From positions 1 through 6,541 of the forward strand of contig JAIFNM010000292.1 in the NCBI GenBank assembly GCA_020047725.1: a DNA stretch of 6,541 nt, in the 5' to 3' direction. This DNA comes from Betaproteobacteria bacterium (lineage in GTDB: Bacteria; Pseudomonadota; Gammaproteobacteria; Burkholderiales; Rhodocyclaceae). Below, piece after piece: positions 5,787 to 6,541 of the stretch (position 1 is the stretch's first letter; each line of letters opens with the position of its first letter). Both the position numbers and the translations under genes were made by a program. The notes under the pieces are model-generated. The model did not search any database, was not told the origin of the DNA, and saw nothing but the letters and a program-made list of their open reading frames with translations.

Positions 5787-5826
5787 AGCCGCCTTTCAAA
5801 TCAATGACTTTCCCCGAGGTTTCTTA

Positions 5827-6541
5827 GTGCTCGTCGCCGCCAATATCACCATGCAGTTCGGGGCCAAGCCCCTGTTCGAAAACGTCTCAGTCAAGTTCGG
5901 CGAAGGCTATCGCTACGGCTTGATCGGCGCCAACGGCTCCGGCAAGTCGACCTTCATGAAGATCATCGCCGGTGAACTGGAAGCTTCAGCAGGCAATATC
6001 TCGAAAGATGCGCACGAGCGCATGGCTTACCTGCGCCAGGACCAGTTCGCCTTTGAAGACCAGCGAGTCATCGACGTGGTGATGATGGGTCACGAGCAGA
6101 TGTGGGCCTGCATGCAGGAGAAGGATGCGATCTACGCCAATCTGGAAGCAAGCGAAGAGGACTACCTGCACGCCGCCGAACTGGAGCACCACTATGCCGA
6201 ATACGGCGGCTATACCGCCGAAGCCGGTGAGCTGCTGCTGGGCGTTGGCATCCCGTCCGAACAGCATTTCGGCCCGATGAGCGAAGTCGCGCCGGGCTGG
6301 AAGCTGCGAGTTCTGCTGACGCAGGCGCTGTTTGCCAATCCGGATATCCTGCTGCTCGACGAGCCGACCAACAACCTCGACATCGCCACCATCCGCTGGC
6401 TGGAAAACGTGCTTAACGAACGCAACAGCACGATGATCATCATTTCCCACGATCGCCACTTCCTGAACCAGGTGTGCACGCACATGGCCGATCTGGACTA
6501 CGGCAAGATCACCGTCTATCCGGGCACCTACGACGACTTCA
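5827..6541 (+). CDS. ybiT: ABC-F family ATPase YbiT-like, 5' part only
   Basis: Cytoplasmic ABC-F protein, a ribosome-associated ATPase family without membrane segments. The first 238 residues are seen, of about 530 in the family, covering the first ATPase domain; the second domain lies beyond the right edge. It follows E. coli YbiT closely from residue 1: ITMQFGAKPLFENVSVKFG (7-25), Walker A GANGSGKST (34-42), LRQDQFAF in the Q-loop region, the YbiT-typical signature MSEVAPGWKLRVLL in place of a plain LSGGQ, Walker B ILLLDEPTNNLD and the switch histidine in IIISHDRHFL. The GTG at 5827 is supported by CGAGG 7 nt upstream and by exact agreement with the YbiT N-terminus MLVxxNxTMQFG. ABC-F proteins resolve stalled or specialised ribosome states; the exact job of YbiT is less settled than that of EttA. 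Confidence 0.94.
   Translation, partial: MLVAANITMQFGAKPLFENVSVKFGEGYRYGLIGANGSGKSTFMKIIAGELEASAGNISKDAHERMAYLRQDQFAFEDQRVIDVVMMGHEQMWACMQEKDAIYANLEASEEDYLHAAELEHHYAEYGGYTAEAGELLLGVGIPSEQHFGPMSEVAPGWKLRVLLTQALFANPDILLLDEPTNNLDIATIRWLENVLNERNSTMIIISHDRHFLNQVCTHMADLDYGKITVYPGTYDDF

Noticed and set aside
5986..6483. Minus-strand open frame of 165 codons opposite the ybiT-like gene
   Set aside because: The opposite strand encodes unmistakable ABC-F motifs (Walker B, switch histidine) over the same stretch, so this is a shadow frame.
1..6541. CRISPR arrays, tRNA or rRNA genes, insertion sequences, toxin-antitoxin or phage-defence genes
   Set aside because: I looked for regular spaced repeats, cloverleaf-like segments, transposase motifs and small paired genes and found none.

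Overview
The window looks like chromosome from a moderately GC-rich, biofilm-forming betaproteobacterium. The grounds are an exported PEP-CTERM protein preceded by a sigma-54-type promoter, AhpC/AhpF very close to the enterobacterial proteins, a YbiT-type ABC-F ATPase and a CHASE-GGDEF diguanylate cyclase. The lineage is inferred from protein resemblance and cannot be fixed to genus from this sequence.

Left part (1-929). The minus strand carries the first 109 codons of a xanthine/guanine phosphoribosyltransferase (gpt-like), cut by the window edge, with a clear sigma-70 promoter. A gap of about 600 bp follows with no intact gene. It holds what I read as the relic of a thymidine kinase gene (540-651): the N-terminal P-loop segment is joined almost directly to a C-terminal CxxC tail, and a hairpin follows. 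Next comes a layout typical of enhancer-dependent promoters: palindromes (759-784), a perfect IHF consensus match (831-843) and a -24/-12 element (863-878).

Middle part (930-4051). A secreted fibro-slime (PA14-like) protein with a C-terminal PEP-CTERM sorting tail ends at a strong UUCG-loop terminator that also serves the convergent ahpC-ahpF pair on the minus strand. ahpC (peroxiredoxin) and ahpF (its flavoprotein reductase) are separated by a 70-bp spacer containing a perfect 11-bp-stem palindrome.

Right part (4052-6541). The region between ahpC and a divergent membrane-bound CHASE-GGDEF diguanylate cyclase contains an OxyR-like operator placed where it could serve both genes. The last gene is the first 238 codons of a YbiT-like ABC-F ATPase, running off the window.

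The gene families are all known, and I see no wholly new system. The most interesting signals are regulatory or relic: the tdk fossil, the sigma-54/IHF arrangement before the PEP-CTERM matrix protein, and a possible peroxide-responsive link between AhpCF and c-di-GMP synthesis.
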